Below are positions 1-12,415 of a stretch of DNA of 64,000 bases, piece after piece (positions within the stretch are counted from its first letter, which is position 1; every line of letters starts with the position of its first letter). The translations under genes and the position numbers were made by a program. Below the pieces are notes generated by a model. It saw nothing but the letters and a program-made list of their open reading frames with translations. It made no database searches and had not been told where the DNA came from. The DNA lies in assembly GCF_009905375.1 (NCBI RefSeq), contig NC_133647.1, positions 80,628,442 to 80,692,441 on the forward strand, written 5' to 3'. This DNA comes from Apium graveolens (taxonomy: Eukaryota; Streptophyta; Magnoliopsida; Apiales; Apiaceae).

Positions 1-1324
1 GATGTTATGAACAAAAACAGTCTAGGATAATCGGACATTACGACGACTATGTTTACCCGATTACCAAATTTGTACAACTCCAAATCAATCCACAATCAAC
101 CCACAATCAACATTACAACCCAAAATCCCTCCAAACCTCACCACATCAGTCCATTACTTCATGTTCTAACCAACTCATTCAATCACAACAAAAGCTACTA
201 ACCATATTAAGGTTCATTAACTAATAACCAAGATTCAACCATCAAAATCTCTACAAACTCAACCAAACTTAAACAAACAAGCATCATGCTTCACATATAC
301 TATATCAATCATAACCATTCCTAAATACTCAAAACTAAAGCTAGGGTTAGGAGTTTATACCTTGTTGAAGCTTCTTAACACAACACAAGAGCCTTGAATG
401 CCTAAAGAACCTTGATCCTTGCTTGTATAACCTTAAACTTTCATAAAAATTCAAGAAAACTAAAGTTATTTTTTGAAAGTTACTATTCACCATCTTCTTC
501 CTTGAATTATTGGAAGAGATTGTGAAGGAATTTGAAGCTTAAACTTATAGGATATCCATAACTAATCATAAGGAACCTTGGATAATTACCTTGCAATTTA
601 ACAATGGTTGGATCTTGGATTTTGAAATTTTCCTCTTTGAAAAAGAAGAAAAGCCGAGAGCTTTGTTGCTTGAAATGAAGTCAAGATGTGTTTTTGTGAA
701 ATGAATTGTTGGTTGGTTGTTTTTGGCTTTTGTTTTAATTATTTACCTTTTAACCATGGTGATTTTTGTGTGGTTCTTAATCAACCAACCTTCCTTCCTT
801 TTTGGTCATGCTTAGGTCATCATTCTTATGTCATCTTCCCATGCTTGTCCTCTTCTTATTGGTTTGATGACATCATCCTCACTAACCTCTTTGATTAGCT
901 CCTAATTACTTGGCTAATGACCGCTGATCTGTTATACGGTTCGCTTAACTTTCGTTGTCGTTTATCGTTTGAGGGATCATACCCGGGATCTTATTACTTG
1001 GGTTCCCTTAACCTTTATCAATACATTATATTCCTTTTATGATCCTTTCTTATAATCATTGAATTTAAATCCTTTTTATCCTGTTCCCTTATTCTCAATT
1101 CTTTCGGTATCTGGTGGATTTTTGGGAAAAATCAAAGTGTTCGAATTTGGATTCTGACGATCTTTACATACACTTATATCCCATATAAAGTACTAATAAG
1201 ATCTCAGAATAACAATAGAAGAACCCCTACATAGTGGGGCATAGAAAATTTTCTTATTCAGCATAATCAGCAAAACACTATTCATAAGGGTTACTAAAAG
1301 TTCAAAAATTTTGGGGTTATTACA
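1..1324 (-). mobile_element. Chromovirus-type LTR, 5' part, minus strand (truncated by window edge)
   Basis: Read on the minus strand, this segment starts TGTAATAACCCC at 1324, the usual start of chromovirus (Tekay/Del-like) LTRs. It continues to the window edge without reaching a primer-binding site. The sequence to the right (1325 on) resumes Tat pol that aligns with the second Tat copy near 13300, so this LTR is inserted in Tat1. TATTA at 1325-1329 is the candidate right-hand target duplication; its partner is outside the window. Short ORFs here (for example 686-898) have no recognisable domain and are treated as chance. Whether it is a solo LTR or part of a full element cannot be judged. 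Confidence 0.6.
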
Positions 1325-3703
1325 TATTATGTGGTCTCTCTTAGGGCAGATGGAGTTGGGGGGGGGCAGATTCTGCCTATTGAAGATCTGGATATCCGAG
1401 AGAATGATGAGAAAAGAGGGAAACCAGCAGAAGACTTGGTTTCGATTCCTTTGGCTCCCGAGGATCATGAGAAAGTGACTTTCGTTGGAGCAACACTATA
1501 GGAGACCCTTAAAGGGAAGTTTGTGAAATTTTTACAAGAAAATAGTGATGTGTTTACATGGTCGGCAGCTGATATGCCAGGCATAAACCCGGAACTGATC
1601 ACTCACAAGCTGAATGTGGATCCAAATCGGAAGACAGTGAAGCAAAAGAAAAGAAGCTTTGCTCTAGAGAGGCAAGAAGTTATTAAACAAGAAGTGGAGA
1701 AGCTCTTAGAGGCTGGTTTCATTGAGGAGATACAGTTCGCGGAATGGTTAGCTAACCCAGTGATGGTAAAGAAAGCTAATGGGAAATGGAGGATGTGTGT
1801 GGACTTCACTGATCTGAATGACGCGTGCCATAAGGACTGTTTCCCATTACCAAGGATATATACATTGATAGATGCTACTGCTGGACATGAGATTCTGAGC
1901 TTCATTGATGGATTCGGTGGATACAATCAGAACAAAATGCACAAGGACGACATCCCAAAGGTATCATTCATTACTGACTTTGGCGTTTATTGTTATCTTG
2001 TAATAGTGTTTGGTCTCAAGAATGTAGGAGCCACCTATCAAAGGTTGGTAAATAAGATTTTCAAGGGTCTTATTGGCAAGACCATGGAAGTTTATGTCGA
2101 CGACATGTTAGTCAAGAGTCTAGTGAAAACTGACCACATAACCCATTTGAGGGAAGCTTTTGAGGTCCTGAGATATCATAAAATGATGCTAAATTCTGTG
2201 AAGTATGCTTTCAGAGTGGGATCTGGAAAGTTTTTGGGACTGATGGTCTCCAAGAGAGGAATCGAGGCCAATCCCAATAAAATAAAGGCAATTTTGGACA
2301 TGGAGCCACCAAAGACTATCAAAGATATTCAAAAGCTCACTGAAAGGGTTGCTGCATTGGGGCGCTTCATCTCCAAATCTGGGGACAAGTGCTTGTCGTT
2401 CTTCAAGTCTTTGAAGAAGGTTAAGGATTTTGCATGGACAGAGGAAAGCCATAAGGCATTCGAAGAATTAAATAAATATATGGCCCAGGCCCCGTTGTTG
2501 GCCAAGCCAACTTTGAATGAAACTTTATACTTGTACTTGGTTGTTTCAGAAAATGCCTTGAGCGCTGTATTGGTTAAGGAGGAATTTAAAGTCCAAAAAC
2601 CCGTATACTATATTAGCAAAATTTTGCATGGAGCTGAGTAGAATTATTCAACTATTGACAAGTTTACTTTAGCTCTGGTAATGGCTTCAAGGAAGCTGCG
2701 TCCTTACTTTCAGCCCCATAAGATTGAAGTGCTAACAAATCAGCCCTTGAGAAATATTATCCATAGTCCCAAAGCTAGTGGAAGGATAATTAAATGGGCA
2801 ATAGAGTTGGGAGAATTTGACATCAAGTACAAGTCACGAATGACAATAAAAGCCCAGACATTGGCTGACTTCGTGGTGGAATGTACCATACCCAACCAAG
2901 AAGTCGGGGGGCAGGAAGATACTACACCTCAAGACATAGAAGGTGATAAAGGAGGCAAAGAAAAGGCCGTTAAGGAGAAGGAATATTGGATTCTCTATTT
3001 TGATGGAGCATAAAAAACAAAGTCAAGCAGATCAAGGTTAGTTTTGTAAAGCTCCGATGGGTTTTTGATTGAATATGCTATGAAGCTAGACTTCCCAACT
3101 ACAAGCAATAAAGCAGAATATGAGGCTCTGATAGCTGGCCTCGGCCTAGCAGGGACACTGAGAGTTAAGAACTTAAAAGTCTGTGGAGACTCGAAGATGG
3201 TCATATCCCAGGTCAAGGGAGAGTTTGAGGCAAGGGATGATACAGTGGCTAAGTATGTTCGCCTAGTAAGGGCCGTGATGACTCAGTTCGATGTGTGCCA
3301 TGTGGAGCACATCCCAAGAGAGGAAAATGCTAAGGCAGATGCATTGTCTAAATTTGCTTCATCAGAGATAGAGGAAAGTTCAGGAAGTGTATACTTCTGC
3401 GTTTTAAAGACACGAAACATTGATGTTAAGCTTGTAGCTCCTATAGGGCTGGGGACGTCATGGATAGATCCCATTAAGACCCATATTCAAACTGGATGGC
3501 TGCCAAATGATGTTACTGAAGCACGAAAGTTGGTTGTTCGAGCACTGAGATATTCCTTGATCGATGGAATTTTATACAAAAGATCTTATGTGGTTCCTTA
3601 CTTAAGATGTCTCAGGCCCGATGAGGCACGCTTGGCTCTTGAAAAAGTACATGAAGGTATCTGTGGGAAACACGTGGGGGCAGGGCACTGGCTCATAAGA
3701 TAA
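1325..3703 (+). pseudogene. Tat-lineage Ty3/gypsy pol: RT, RNase H and second RNase H (Tat1)
   Basis: This is a decayed polyprotein of a Tat/Retand-type Ty3/gypsy element. One frame runs from about 1523 to 3703, interrupted by stops at 2639, 3011 and 3044. The reverse transcriptase includes the palm motif YVDD at 2093-2104. The gypsy RNase H with its connection follows (about 2520-2900). A second, archaeal-type RNase H follows at about 2985-3370, with the stretches NKAEYEALIAG and REENAKADALSKFAS; that extra domain is the hallmark of the Tat lineage. The zinc-binding part of the integrase begins near 3600. Before the mutations it would have copied element RNA in virus-like particles. Protease and most of gag are missing on the left, where a chromovirus LTR is inserted. 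Confidence 0.88.
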
Positions 3704-4506
3704 CCCATTTAGGCTTCTATTGGCCGCAATGATGGCCGATGCCAAGGAGTATGTGAAGAAGTGTGATCACTGTCAGAAATATGCACCTGTCGTTCGACAA
3801 CCCCCCGAGATGTTAACCTTTATTAACTCCCCTATCCCCTTTGCCATGTGGGGAATGGATATACTTGTGCCCTTCCCCATGGCCACGACATAGAGGAAGT
3901 TCCTAATTGTAGCCATTGATTATTTTACTAAGTGGATTGAAGCCAAACCTTTGGCCAAGATCACAACTAAGCAGGTTGCACAATTCCTGTTTGAAAACAT
4001 CATGTACCGATATGGAATTCCCCGTATCCTAGTTACCGATAATGGAACACAGTTCAACAATGAGGAATTCAAGAAGTATTGTGAAAAGAATGAGATTGAG
4101 TTGTGATTCACCTCCGTAGCTCACCTGCAAGCCAATGGGCAAGCGGAAGTGGCAAATCGAATAATCCTGGATGGACTAAAGAAGAGGATCGAGAAGTCGA
4201 GGAATAACTGGGTGGATGAAATACTCCCAATACTATGGGCCTATAGGACTACTTGTAGAGTCACAACTGGAGTAACTCCCTTCATCTTAGCATATGGGAA
4301 AGAGGCGGTTGATCCTGTGGAGATATCACATTTGTCTCCCAGAATCCAAGCTTTTAATGCCGAGGAAAATGAGGAAGGGCAAAGATTAGGCCCGGATCTA
4401 ATTGATGAAGTACAAGATGATGCACATGCGAAGATTCTACTATAACATAAGGGTTAAGGAAAGGTTCTTCAAGCAAGGTGACTTGGTTCTGAGGAAGGTG
4501 GAGGCA
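3704..4506 (+). pseudogene. Tat1 integrase remnant
   Basis: This continues Tat1 pol after a frameshift near 3700. The integrase core is recognisable: GMDIL with the first Asp near 3858, VTDNGTQF with the second Asp near 4036, and GQAEV with the Glu near 4143, which gives the D,D,E triad. Stops occur at about 3891 and 4104, and again at 4443. The C-terminal part breaks off at about 4505 in the phrase corresponding to 16480-16495 of Tat2. An LTR follows directly instead of the pol end and 3' region seen in Tat2. The gene is non-functional, and a deletion at the 3' end is inferred from that comparison. Confidence 0.82.
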
Positions 4507-5010
4507 AGGTAACTTGGCCTAAAATTAGTCTAGAAATATAATTAATGTTGGATTAATTAGACCTAATACAGTCCAATAACGAAGCCCAGTTAATGAGGCC
4601 CAAAGCCCTGATTATTTATTAATTTCATAACTAATAAATAGGGGAATTACCCGCTCATTAAATGACGATGATGTAATTCTATAAAAGGTAGCCTCAAGGG
4701 CACCTACACCAACTAGGAATCTGATTCCTCTATTCTAGGACTTCAAAGTGTATCTAAAGTCTGAGAACTTGTTCAACAAGTCTCCTAACCCTAGTCCAAT
4801 TCAAGGACTCTCAACATCTATATAAAGAGACTCACCCCATCAATCAGAACTACATTTTTTAGCTTGATTCTCTAATTCACAGAGATATGTAGGCATCTCA
4901 TAAAGGCAGAGTTAAGCTACGAAACACGAGATCAGCCATTAAAGGCCTTGAACTCCCGTACCTTAGTAATAAATACAACAGTTTATATACCTGGTTTTCA
5001 ATCCATAACA
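4507..5010 (+). mobile_element. Tat LTR (Tat1)
   Basis: The segment is about 500 bp and ends CCATAACA, 2 nt before a primer-binding site. It aligns by eye with the LTR at 33406-33914: shared phrases include GGCCCAAAGCCCTGA, CTCAACATCTATATAA, ATCAGAACTACATTTTTT and the terminal ATCCATAACA. A TATA box (TATATAAA) lies at 4819-4826. The exact left end is uncertain because the first ~30 bp differ from the other copy. Confidence 0.78.
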
Positions 5011-5012
5011 TT

Positions 5013-5030
5013 TGGCGCCGTCTGTGGGAA
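5013..5030 (+). other. Primer-binding site of Tat1
   Basis: TGGCGCCGTCTGTGGGAA lies 2 nt after the LTR end and 10 nt before the gag ATG. The first nine bases match the complement of the 3' end of plant tRNA-Asp; the rest do not match it well. Confidence 0.65.
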
Positions 5031-5040
5031 GACAACAACC

Positions 5041-5511
5041 ATGGCGAGAACACGGAGAGGAAGCAGCGCCCTTGAAGGAGGAACACCAGCGGAGATGACC
5101 CAAGCGATTTCGTCAATAGTGGAGGTACCTCCGCATTCAACCTATGCCGCCACCCAAGGAGGAGCCCAGGTAGGGGCAACTGAACCTCAACCTCAAGGGA
5201 CGATTCTCCCGACTTCTCAAGGGATGAATCCCCAACTTCAACAGCTACATACAACCGTGAATCCTCGACCCGTTGGGTATGAGTATTCAACTATTGTGAC
5301 CATTAACCCCCCTTATGGATTGCCCCTTTACCCCGAGGTTGAAGGAAGTGGACATGCTGGACGGAGTGAAGCACGGGGGCAAACACCCCCCTACATACAA
5401 GGTTTGGCTCCTATCTCGGAGGATCAGTAATTTTTTGGTCCTTATACTCCGAGGGACTCCGAATCTTCGGATGATGAAGTGGCCCCAAGAAGGAGACATG
5501 CTGGGAAATTT
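5041..5511 (+). pseudogene. Tat gag N-terminus, truncated
   Basis: An ATG at 5041 starts a frame beginning MARTRRGSSALEGG, rich in Gly, Pro, Gln and Thr, as in the poorly conserved N-terminal part of Tat gag. A TAA at 5428 interrupts it, but the frame continues with an acidic/arginine stretch (DSESSDDEVAPRR) until similarity ends at about 5511. No capsid-homology region or zinc knuckle is present. The start was chosen because it directly follows the LTR and primer-binding site. The product would have been a structural protein of the particle. Confidence 0.6.
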
Positions 5512-5514
5512 ATC

Positions 5515-5531
5515 CTCGTGCAATGCACGAG
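5515..5531. repeat. Short perfect inverted repeat
   Basis: CTCGTGCAATGCACGAG: 7-bp arms around a 3-nt loop, exactly where Tat1 gag similarity stops. It could mark the edge of another small insertion. I cannot assign it to a family. Confidence 0.5.
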
Positions 5532-6405
5532 AAATTTTATTCACATTATTTATAATTTTTTAATATTGACATTTTTTTCGTAAAATTGGGAAATTATATT
5601 TTTACACGGATTTTTAATATTAAACTTTTGTTGTTTTTATTGTTATATACATATTTTCATGAAATTTCAATTTTTTCTAAATTTAAAATCTTCAAATTAT
5701 ATATACATCTATATATATACTCTATTTCAGCCGCTCTAAATGTTTTAAATTGTATGTAATTATTTTTTATTTCTTGCAAAAATTGTCAAATAATATTTTT
5801 AAATTCGATCCACAATTTTTTCTAATTTATCTCTGAATTAATAATATTTTTAATTTTTTAATAAAATTATAAAGAATAACTGCTAGTTATACTTTTAAAA
5901 GTATAATTATAAATAGATTTTAAGCTCGTTTATTTTTGCAAAGTGTTTCTTAAATTAAAATTATTTTTGAACTATATTCGATACAATTAAAAAGAATAAC
6001 AACTAATTATACATTCAAAAAGATTGAAAATTATTGTTACTCTTTTCATATTAGTTTTAGATTTATCAACATATGTATCGTGCTACTCATATCCCAGATT
6101 TGTTTTAACTTTAAACTAAATTATTATTTTACCTGACCAAACCATAGTATCAAAACTCCTTTGGTTTAATTTATATATAAGATATAATTTTGAAATATGT
6201 AAATATCACTTCACACCTTCATCAGTCATCATTGTCTAATCTAAAAGCTTTTAAAGTACTTTTCTAACAAAGTTTTTAGAAGCCTGTGTATACTATTGCC
6301 CCATCATTAAATTGACTACTAATTTGTCCATTATCTAAGGGTATTGTAAGCGCTATTTCTAATTTTTTTGTTATTAATAATAACAAATATATATTTGAGC
6401 ATAAA
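5532..6405. other. AT-rich stretch without recognisable features
   Basis: About 870 bp of very AT-rich sequence with many homopolymer runs and stops in all frames. I find no coding region, no clear terminal repeats and no similarity to the other elements in the window. Confidence 0.6.
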
Positions 6406-8066
6406 TGTAATAACCCGAATTTTTGGGTTTTATAAAACATTGAATGAATAGTAATTTTGACAATCAACGAAATTTTTTTGCGGTCACACTATATGCGAGT
6501 ATTTAAATTAAATTTCCGAGTTGATACTATGAATATACGTAGCAAATGAGTTTTGTAAATTTCGTTAGTTCTCGAAAAAAATCAATATTTCAAAACGATC
6601 CTATTTTATCAACTATTGAGAAATTCGAGAATTGCACAACGAACAAGGATTTAAAAATCCTACAAATTAAATCCAAGTTGAAGGATCATTAAAGAAAAGG
6701 ATTCGCAATAAAGGATTACACTACGAATCAGTTACGAGAATTGATCACGATTACGAGGAAACGATTAAGTAATTACGTAAGTGATAATTAAATGAAACAA
6801 ACTCATGCAACTCCCATACAAAAGCATGAAATTTAATTAGCAAGAGTAACAGGTTGGTGGGTCAAATAGTAACCTTGTTAGGATGCATGGTTCCTTTAAT
6901 TTAGAAACCAAGTACATAATGATGATGAAAAGAGTACTAACCTAGCTATTAGGTTTATAAAATCCATGCTTGTTGATTTCTACAAGCAATATACAATTCC
7001 ATAAACCAACTAAAATGACAAAAGCCAAGAGAACAAGCAAGCAGCTCACTCCTCTCTCTCTTTTCTTCTCCCATTGGGCAATATCAAGAAACAAGAAAGA
7101 AAGAATTCAAAAACTCAAGATTTGATCATGAAAAAATCACCTAACTAATTCCTAGCCTTCCTCTCATCTAAACTAAGGTAAAATAAATCACTCCTCTCAT
7201 TCCTTGAAGGTTTTCATAGTTAAATAAATTATATGATAAATAGTGCATGAATAATAACCGCTAGTTTGTTTTGTTATTTTCTTGATTGTTTAAGGACCTT
7301 TAAGCTACTGGGAAAAAAAGGATCTTTAAGCTTACATAGGGACTTATCAAATATCAACCATTCAAGGAGAACCACTCAAGAGATCAAGAAAGGTATAAAA
7401 CTTTCTTAATTATTAAGAACTTTTCAAGAAACTGATGGATCTTTGATAGAGGTTAAGTTTTAGTACTTGTTTTGTTTTTTGGAGGTTGTGAGCTGAATAT
7501 TTGGAAGGATAATGTTTGTGAACTAAACTTTGGATTCTTGAAGTAATCAAGTTGTTAAATTGTTGATGCTTGAGGATTGGGTAATTAATAATGGTTTGGT
7601 ATAAACAAAGCTTTGGATTGTAATCGTTACGTTGTTATAACACTCAATTTTAGAGAGGATAGTTTTATGCAGTATATCAGAATCATTAAATAATAAATTT
7701 TTGAATTTAAAGGATTAAACATTATAGGGGTTGTCATGATGGTCATTTAGGCGCTTGATTCGCTTGCTTCTGACTCACAGTTTGGAAGTTAGGTCCGTTT
7801 TAGTGAACACGACGTATACATTATAACTGTTACGGATTATCAACTTTGAGAGTATATATAGTCGACTTAAAAATACTGAAAAATTATGACAATCTGATAG
7901 AGGCTGGGTTATGTAGCGCTTAAGCTGCTGTAAAGATTTGAGATCAAGATGTTAATTTTTTGATTTTATAAAATTAGAGAAGCAGAGGTCGCGCGATTGA
8001 GAAATCTCTAGTAATCATTTGAGGAGTCGACTTACGATATGGTTAAGTAAAACGTGCATTAAGGAC
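6406..8066 (+). mobile_element. Chromovirus-type LTR fragment, plus strand
   Basis: Starts TGTAATAACCCG at 6406, the same LTR start seen on the minus strand at 1324 and, in a variant form, at 40078. A CT-rich leader-like stretch lies at about 7048-7075, as in long chromovirus LTRs. No primer-binding site is reached before copia1 begins at 8067, so the right end is cut off. No protein is recognisable. The family call rests only on the terminal sequence and general style. Confidence 0.5.
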
Positions 8067-9114
8067 TGTTAGAAATATGATATGTACTTGATGATAACTT
8101 GAACAAAACACCTAGTAGATTTTATTTAAGTGAATATTGTAGCTTTCAACAAATGATCAATTCAACATCCGTTGAAAGAGTGTCTTATCTAGTAAGAAGT
8201 TTAGTAGCACATTCCTGCATATTATAATGCCTTAGTGAACTAAATATTGCAAAATGTTTAAGTCATGTTGAGTACTAGCTTGATATGCAAGATAGGTTGG
8301 TTAATTATAAATATTAGATGCCTTGTAATTTTGTATAAATGAAATGGAGTTAACTACCATGAAGACAGTCTCAACGGATGTTTCACTAAGCTTCAACGGA
8401 TGATCAACTTAAATCTCGATAGATGATCAACCAGAGTTTTAACGGATGATCAATCTGAGTTTCAACAGATGATCAATTTAAGTTTCAACGAATGTTCAAA
8501 TTCAAAAGATCAGTTGATAGTGACTTGACAGTCACATACGTTGATTGTATGCAAATGGAATGTGGCAGCCTATCTGCAGGGTTTAGAGAACAAAGAAGCA
8601 TTTCCATTTCCATGCTAAACAGAAGATATTCAAATATGCTGGATAAAGAAATGAAGGAGCATGAAATTAGACTGGAAATATTTTGTCATATTTGTTTTTT
8701 CTTTTTATCATGTAACTTGGTAATATATAAACCAAGTGTAGTAAGTAGAATAAAGAAGAAATATATCCAAGTTAGTAAGAAATTTACCAGAGAAATAGAA
8801 AAGGCAAAATCAGTAAATAATTTCTCTGTTCTTGTAGTTCAACTTGTAAGTGTACAATATTGTAACACAGAGTTCTCTACTTAATATATATATATATATA
8901 TATCTGGTGGAAAATTTCAATCCACCAAAAAGTTTTTAAATTCTTATATTTGATTATTTTGTGTTTTGATTTCTCTACTTCTTTCATTCCGCACCATTGC
9001 TAAATCAAATACAGTTATATATATTTACAGCAGAACTGTTCTTAAAATTAAAAAAATTCAGAATTACATATAACCCCTTTCTTTAATTCTTGTTTAGATT
9101 GTTTGGGAATAACA
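8067..9114 (+). mobile_element. Copia1 5' LTR
   Basis: Runs from TGTTAGAAATATGATATG to AATAACA, parallel to the copia2 LTR ends. A TATA box (TATATAAA) lies at 8724-8731, inside a phrase shared with copia2. At least seven degenerate copies of the word (T)CAACGGATGA lie at 8165-8500. A 130-codon frame at 8492-8884 is within the LTR and has no recognised domain. The preceding AGGAC is the candidate left target duplication. Confidence 0.82.
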
Positions 9115-9116
9115 AT

Positions 9117-9134
9117 TGGTATCAGAGCAAGCTC
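9117..9134 (+). other. Copia1 primer-binding site (tRNA-iMet)
   Basis: TGGTATCAGAGC followed by AAGCTC, 2 nt after the LTR end; complementary to the 3' end of plant initiator tRNA-Met, the standard copia primer. Confidence 0.85.
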
Positions 9135-9174
9135 TTGAAGAACAAAGAGTTTAAAGATTACAACAACTAACAAG

Positions 9175-11570
9175 ATGAGCAGAAAAGATGTTGGAGTAAA
9201 GGTTCCATTTCTGGACAAAGACAACTATCACCATTGGAAGGTGAAGATGCACCAGGATCTCCTATCTCAAGATGAAGCATATGTGGACTGCATTGAAAAG
9301 GGTCCATATGTCCCTATGAGAGTTGCTACAGCAAATGAAGCATCTATCCCAAAGCCTAGAGCAGAATGGTCTGATCTAGATATTGAATAAGTTCTTAAGG
9401 ATAAGAAGGCCATGAACATTTTGTTTAATGGTGTTGATGGTGACATGTTTGACAACATCATAAACTGCAAAACTACCAAAGAGGTTTGGGATACAATTCA
9501 AGTTATATGTGATGGCACTGAGCAGGTAAGGGAAAACAAAATGAAACTCTTGATTCAGCAATATGAGCATTTTCATAGTGAAGAAAGTGAGTCACTCACT
9601 GACATATTTAGTAGATTTTAAAAGCTACTAAATGCTCTAAAGTTACATGGAAGAGTCTACCAAACAAAGGACTTAAACCTCAAATTCCTTAGGTCTCTGC
9701 CAAATGAATGGAAGCCTATGACAGTGTCATTAAGAAACTCTCAAGACTACAAGGAATTCACCTTGGATAGACTGTATGGGATTCTAAAGATCTATGAGCT
9801 TGAAATAGAACAAGATGAAAAGCTGGAGAAAGGAAGAAAGAAAGGAGGATCCATTGCATTGGTTGTTGAACAAGGAAAGGAGAAGGAGATAAAGGTTGAA
9901 GCTGTTGAATCTGTACCAAACCATAGAGGTTGTGAAGGCAAGGAAAAAGGGCTAGTAGATGAACATGAAGACCATCTTAGTCAAGATGACATGAAAGACA
10001 TAGATGAGAATCTGGATTTTCTATCCAGGAGGTTTGCCAAGCTCAAATTCAAGAAGAATTTTGGAGCATCCAAGTCAAACAGAAACATTGTTGATAAATC
10101 TAAATTCAAATGTTTCAAGTGCGGTTTGACAGGTCATTTTGCTAGTCAATGCAGAAACTCTGATTCTGGTAAAAAGAAGTTTGAGTCTATTGATTACAAA
10201 TAGAAATATTTTGAGTTGCTCAAACAAAATGAAAGGGCTTTCATTACACAATAAAATGATTGGGCTACAGATGGATTAGAAGAGGATGAACATACAAGTT
10301 GTGTCAATCAAGCACTTATGGCCAAATCAGATGAAACAGAGGTCAGTTCATCCAGTATCAGGTAATCACCACTAATCTAACACATTTATCTAAAGCTGAG
10401 TGTAATGATGCTATAAATGACATATCTACTAAATTATATCATCTGCGTGTTACACTCAAGTCTCTCACTAAAGAAAACACTAAACTTAAAGAGAACAATC
10501 TGTTTTTAAGTGAAAGAAACAATATGTTAGAAACTCAATTTATCGAGTTTGAAAAAGTGAAAATAGAGTGCGAGATTGCCAAAGATTAACTGACTGAATC
10601 CTTAAAGAAAGAGGATATTCAAAGAAACTAGCTTGAACGAGAATAGGAAGTAATTAAGGCATGGAAATCATCTAGAGATGTCCATGCTCAAATTACTAAA
10701 GTTCAAGGTACAGAATCCTTCTGTGATGCATTTTGGAAAAAGAGCAAGGAGAAACTTGATTCTAATTTGGTTGAAGGACCTCCAACAGATGTGGATTCGA
10801 CAGATGATGAACATTATCCGTCAAATAATAAAAAAGATTATCCGTCGAAAGACAATGAGCCACATCCATTGAGTGAAAGTAAGCCAGTTAGCAAAGCCAA
10901 GCTAGCTAAATTAAATGAAAAATATGGATCAGTTTCTAAGAACTTTGTTCGAGGAGAAACAAGTCAAGTGAAACAAAACAAGAGAGTCAATGTAGGGCAT
11001 CTGTCTATTAAGCAATTAAATGACAAATTGGAAAAAATTGAAGTGAAAGTAGAGTCTAAAAGGAAAAACAATTGAAATGAGAAAGTAGGAATTAACCAAC
11101 ATAACAACTACACACCCGATAAATATGCAACAAGAAAAATTTGTGTTAAGTATGGTAGTGTTAATTATTTATCTATTAATTGCAAACTTGCTATGCCTGC
11201 TTCCATGTCTGCACCTCCTTCATTTCCCAGTATGCCTACAATGCCTGTGAATGTTATGCCTGCACATAATTTGAATGCACAGTTTGTTAATATGCCATTT
11301 GTACAAAATCATTACTATGTTGCATTTAGTATGCCACAAATGCCATTTAGCATGCCATACTGGAATAACATATTTGCACAGAATAGGCCATTCCATATTA
11401 ACCAGCCTGTGCATGATAATTCTGCAATGATGAATGGTTTTAAGAGTTCTACTCCATTGACTAACGAAGAATTACAAATGCCTAAGTCAAATGAGGACAA
11501 GCCCAAGAAACCTAAGAAAAAGGCTAACAAAATAGGACCCAAGGAAATTTGGATACGAAAATCAACTTGA
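9175..11570 (+). pseudogene. Copia1 gag pseudogene
   Basis: The gag starts at ATG 9175 (MSRKDVGVKVPFLDKDNYHH), a typical copia gag opening. In-frame stops follow at 9388, 9619 and 10201, with many more beyond, until an open part at 11193-11570. The capsid-like middle region includes the phrase EVWDTIQ. A complete zinc knuckle CX2CX4HX4C, beginning CFKCGLTGHF, lies at about 10109-10150. A Lys/Asp-rich linker at 10767-11075 contains three copies of the dispersed TCGACGGATGA-type word. A Met/Pro-rich segment precedes the terminal TGA at 11568. It would have formed the particle core, but is now broken. Confidence 0.85.
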
Positions 11571-11584
11571 TTTGATTTTATTAT

Positions 11585-12415
11585 GTGCAGGGAAATAGAA
11601 AGAATCTTTGGTATTTGGATAGTGGGTGCTCAAGGCACATGACTGGAGATTCTACCCTGTTCACTGAGTTCAAGGAGAGAGCTGGCTCAAGTATTACTTT
11701 TGGAGATGACAGCAAGAGTTATACTGTGGGATATGGCTTGATTTATAAAGATAATGTCATCATTGAGGAAGTTTCCCTAGTTGATGGACTCAAGAACAAT
11801 TTATTGAGTATCAGCCAGCTTTGCGATAAGGGCAACTCAGTAACATTCAATTCTAAAGCTTATGTTGTGACCAACAAGAAAAGAAACAAAGTGGTTCTTA
11901 CTGGAGTGAGAAAAGGAAATGTGTATTTAGCTGACTTCAAATCATCAAATGCAGAATCTGTCACTTGTCTATTTAGCAAGGCAAGTCAAGATGAAAGTTG
12001 GTTATGGCATAAGAAACTATCTCACCTTAACTTCAAAACTATGAATGAGCTGGTCAGAAAATATTTGGTAAGAGGTATTCCTCAAGCAGAATTCTCAAAG
12101 GATGGACTGTGTCATGCATGTCAGAAAGGAAAGCAGATTAAGCCATTATTCCGAAAGAAGCTTGATTCAATAATTGAAGAACCTTTGCAACTACTGCACA
12201 TGGACTTATTTGGACCAGTCAATGTATTGTCCATCTCAAGGAAAAGATATTGTCTAGTAATTGCGGATGATATCTCAAAGTTCTCTTGGACATATTTTCT
12301 CAAATCAAAAGATGAAACTAGTGGATTCATCATCAATCACATAAGACAAGTTAACAATCATCCTTATTTCAACATAAAAAGGATCAGGAGAATTCTGTGA
12401 TGAGATTATTTTGTG
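11585..12415 (+). pseudogene. Copia1 protease and integrase N-terminal half
   Basis: Frame 11585-12400 opens right after a TGTGCAG and has the copia protease active-site phrase LDSGCSRHMTG. The integrase zinc-binding region follows (LSHLNF, then CHACQKGKQ), then the start of the catalytic core with HMDLFGP supplying the first Asp. The core is cut near 12415, where the sequence jumps to RT with a few bases of shared GAAGA-like sequence at the joint. The second Asp and the Glu of the triad are gone. The frame relation to gag is the same as in copia2. Confidence 0.85.

Noticed and set aside
686..898. 70-codon plus-strand frame
   Set aside because: Lies in a minus-strand LTR, no domain and no supporting signal.
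8492..8884. 130-codon frame
   Set aside because: Falls within the copia1 LTR across the TATA box; the matching stretch of copia2 is not open.
9117..9134. tRNA gene
   Set aside because: Only the primer-binding complement of a tRNA 3' end is present here and at the other primer sites; no cloverleaf.
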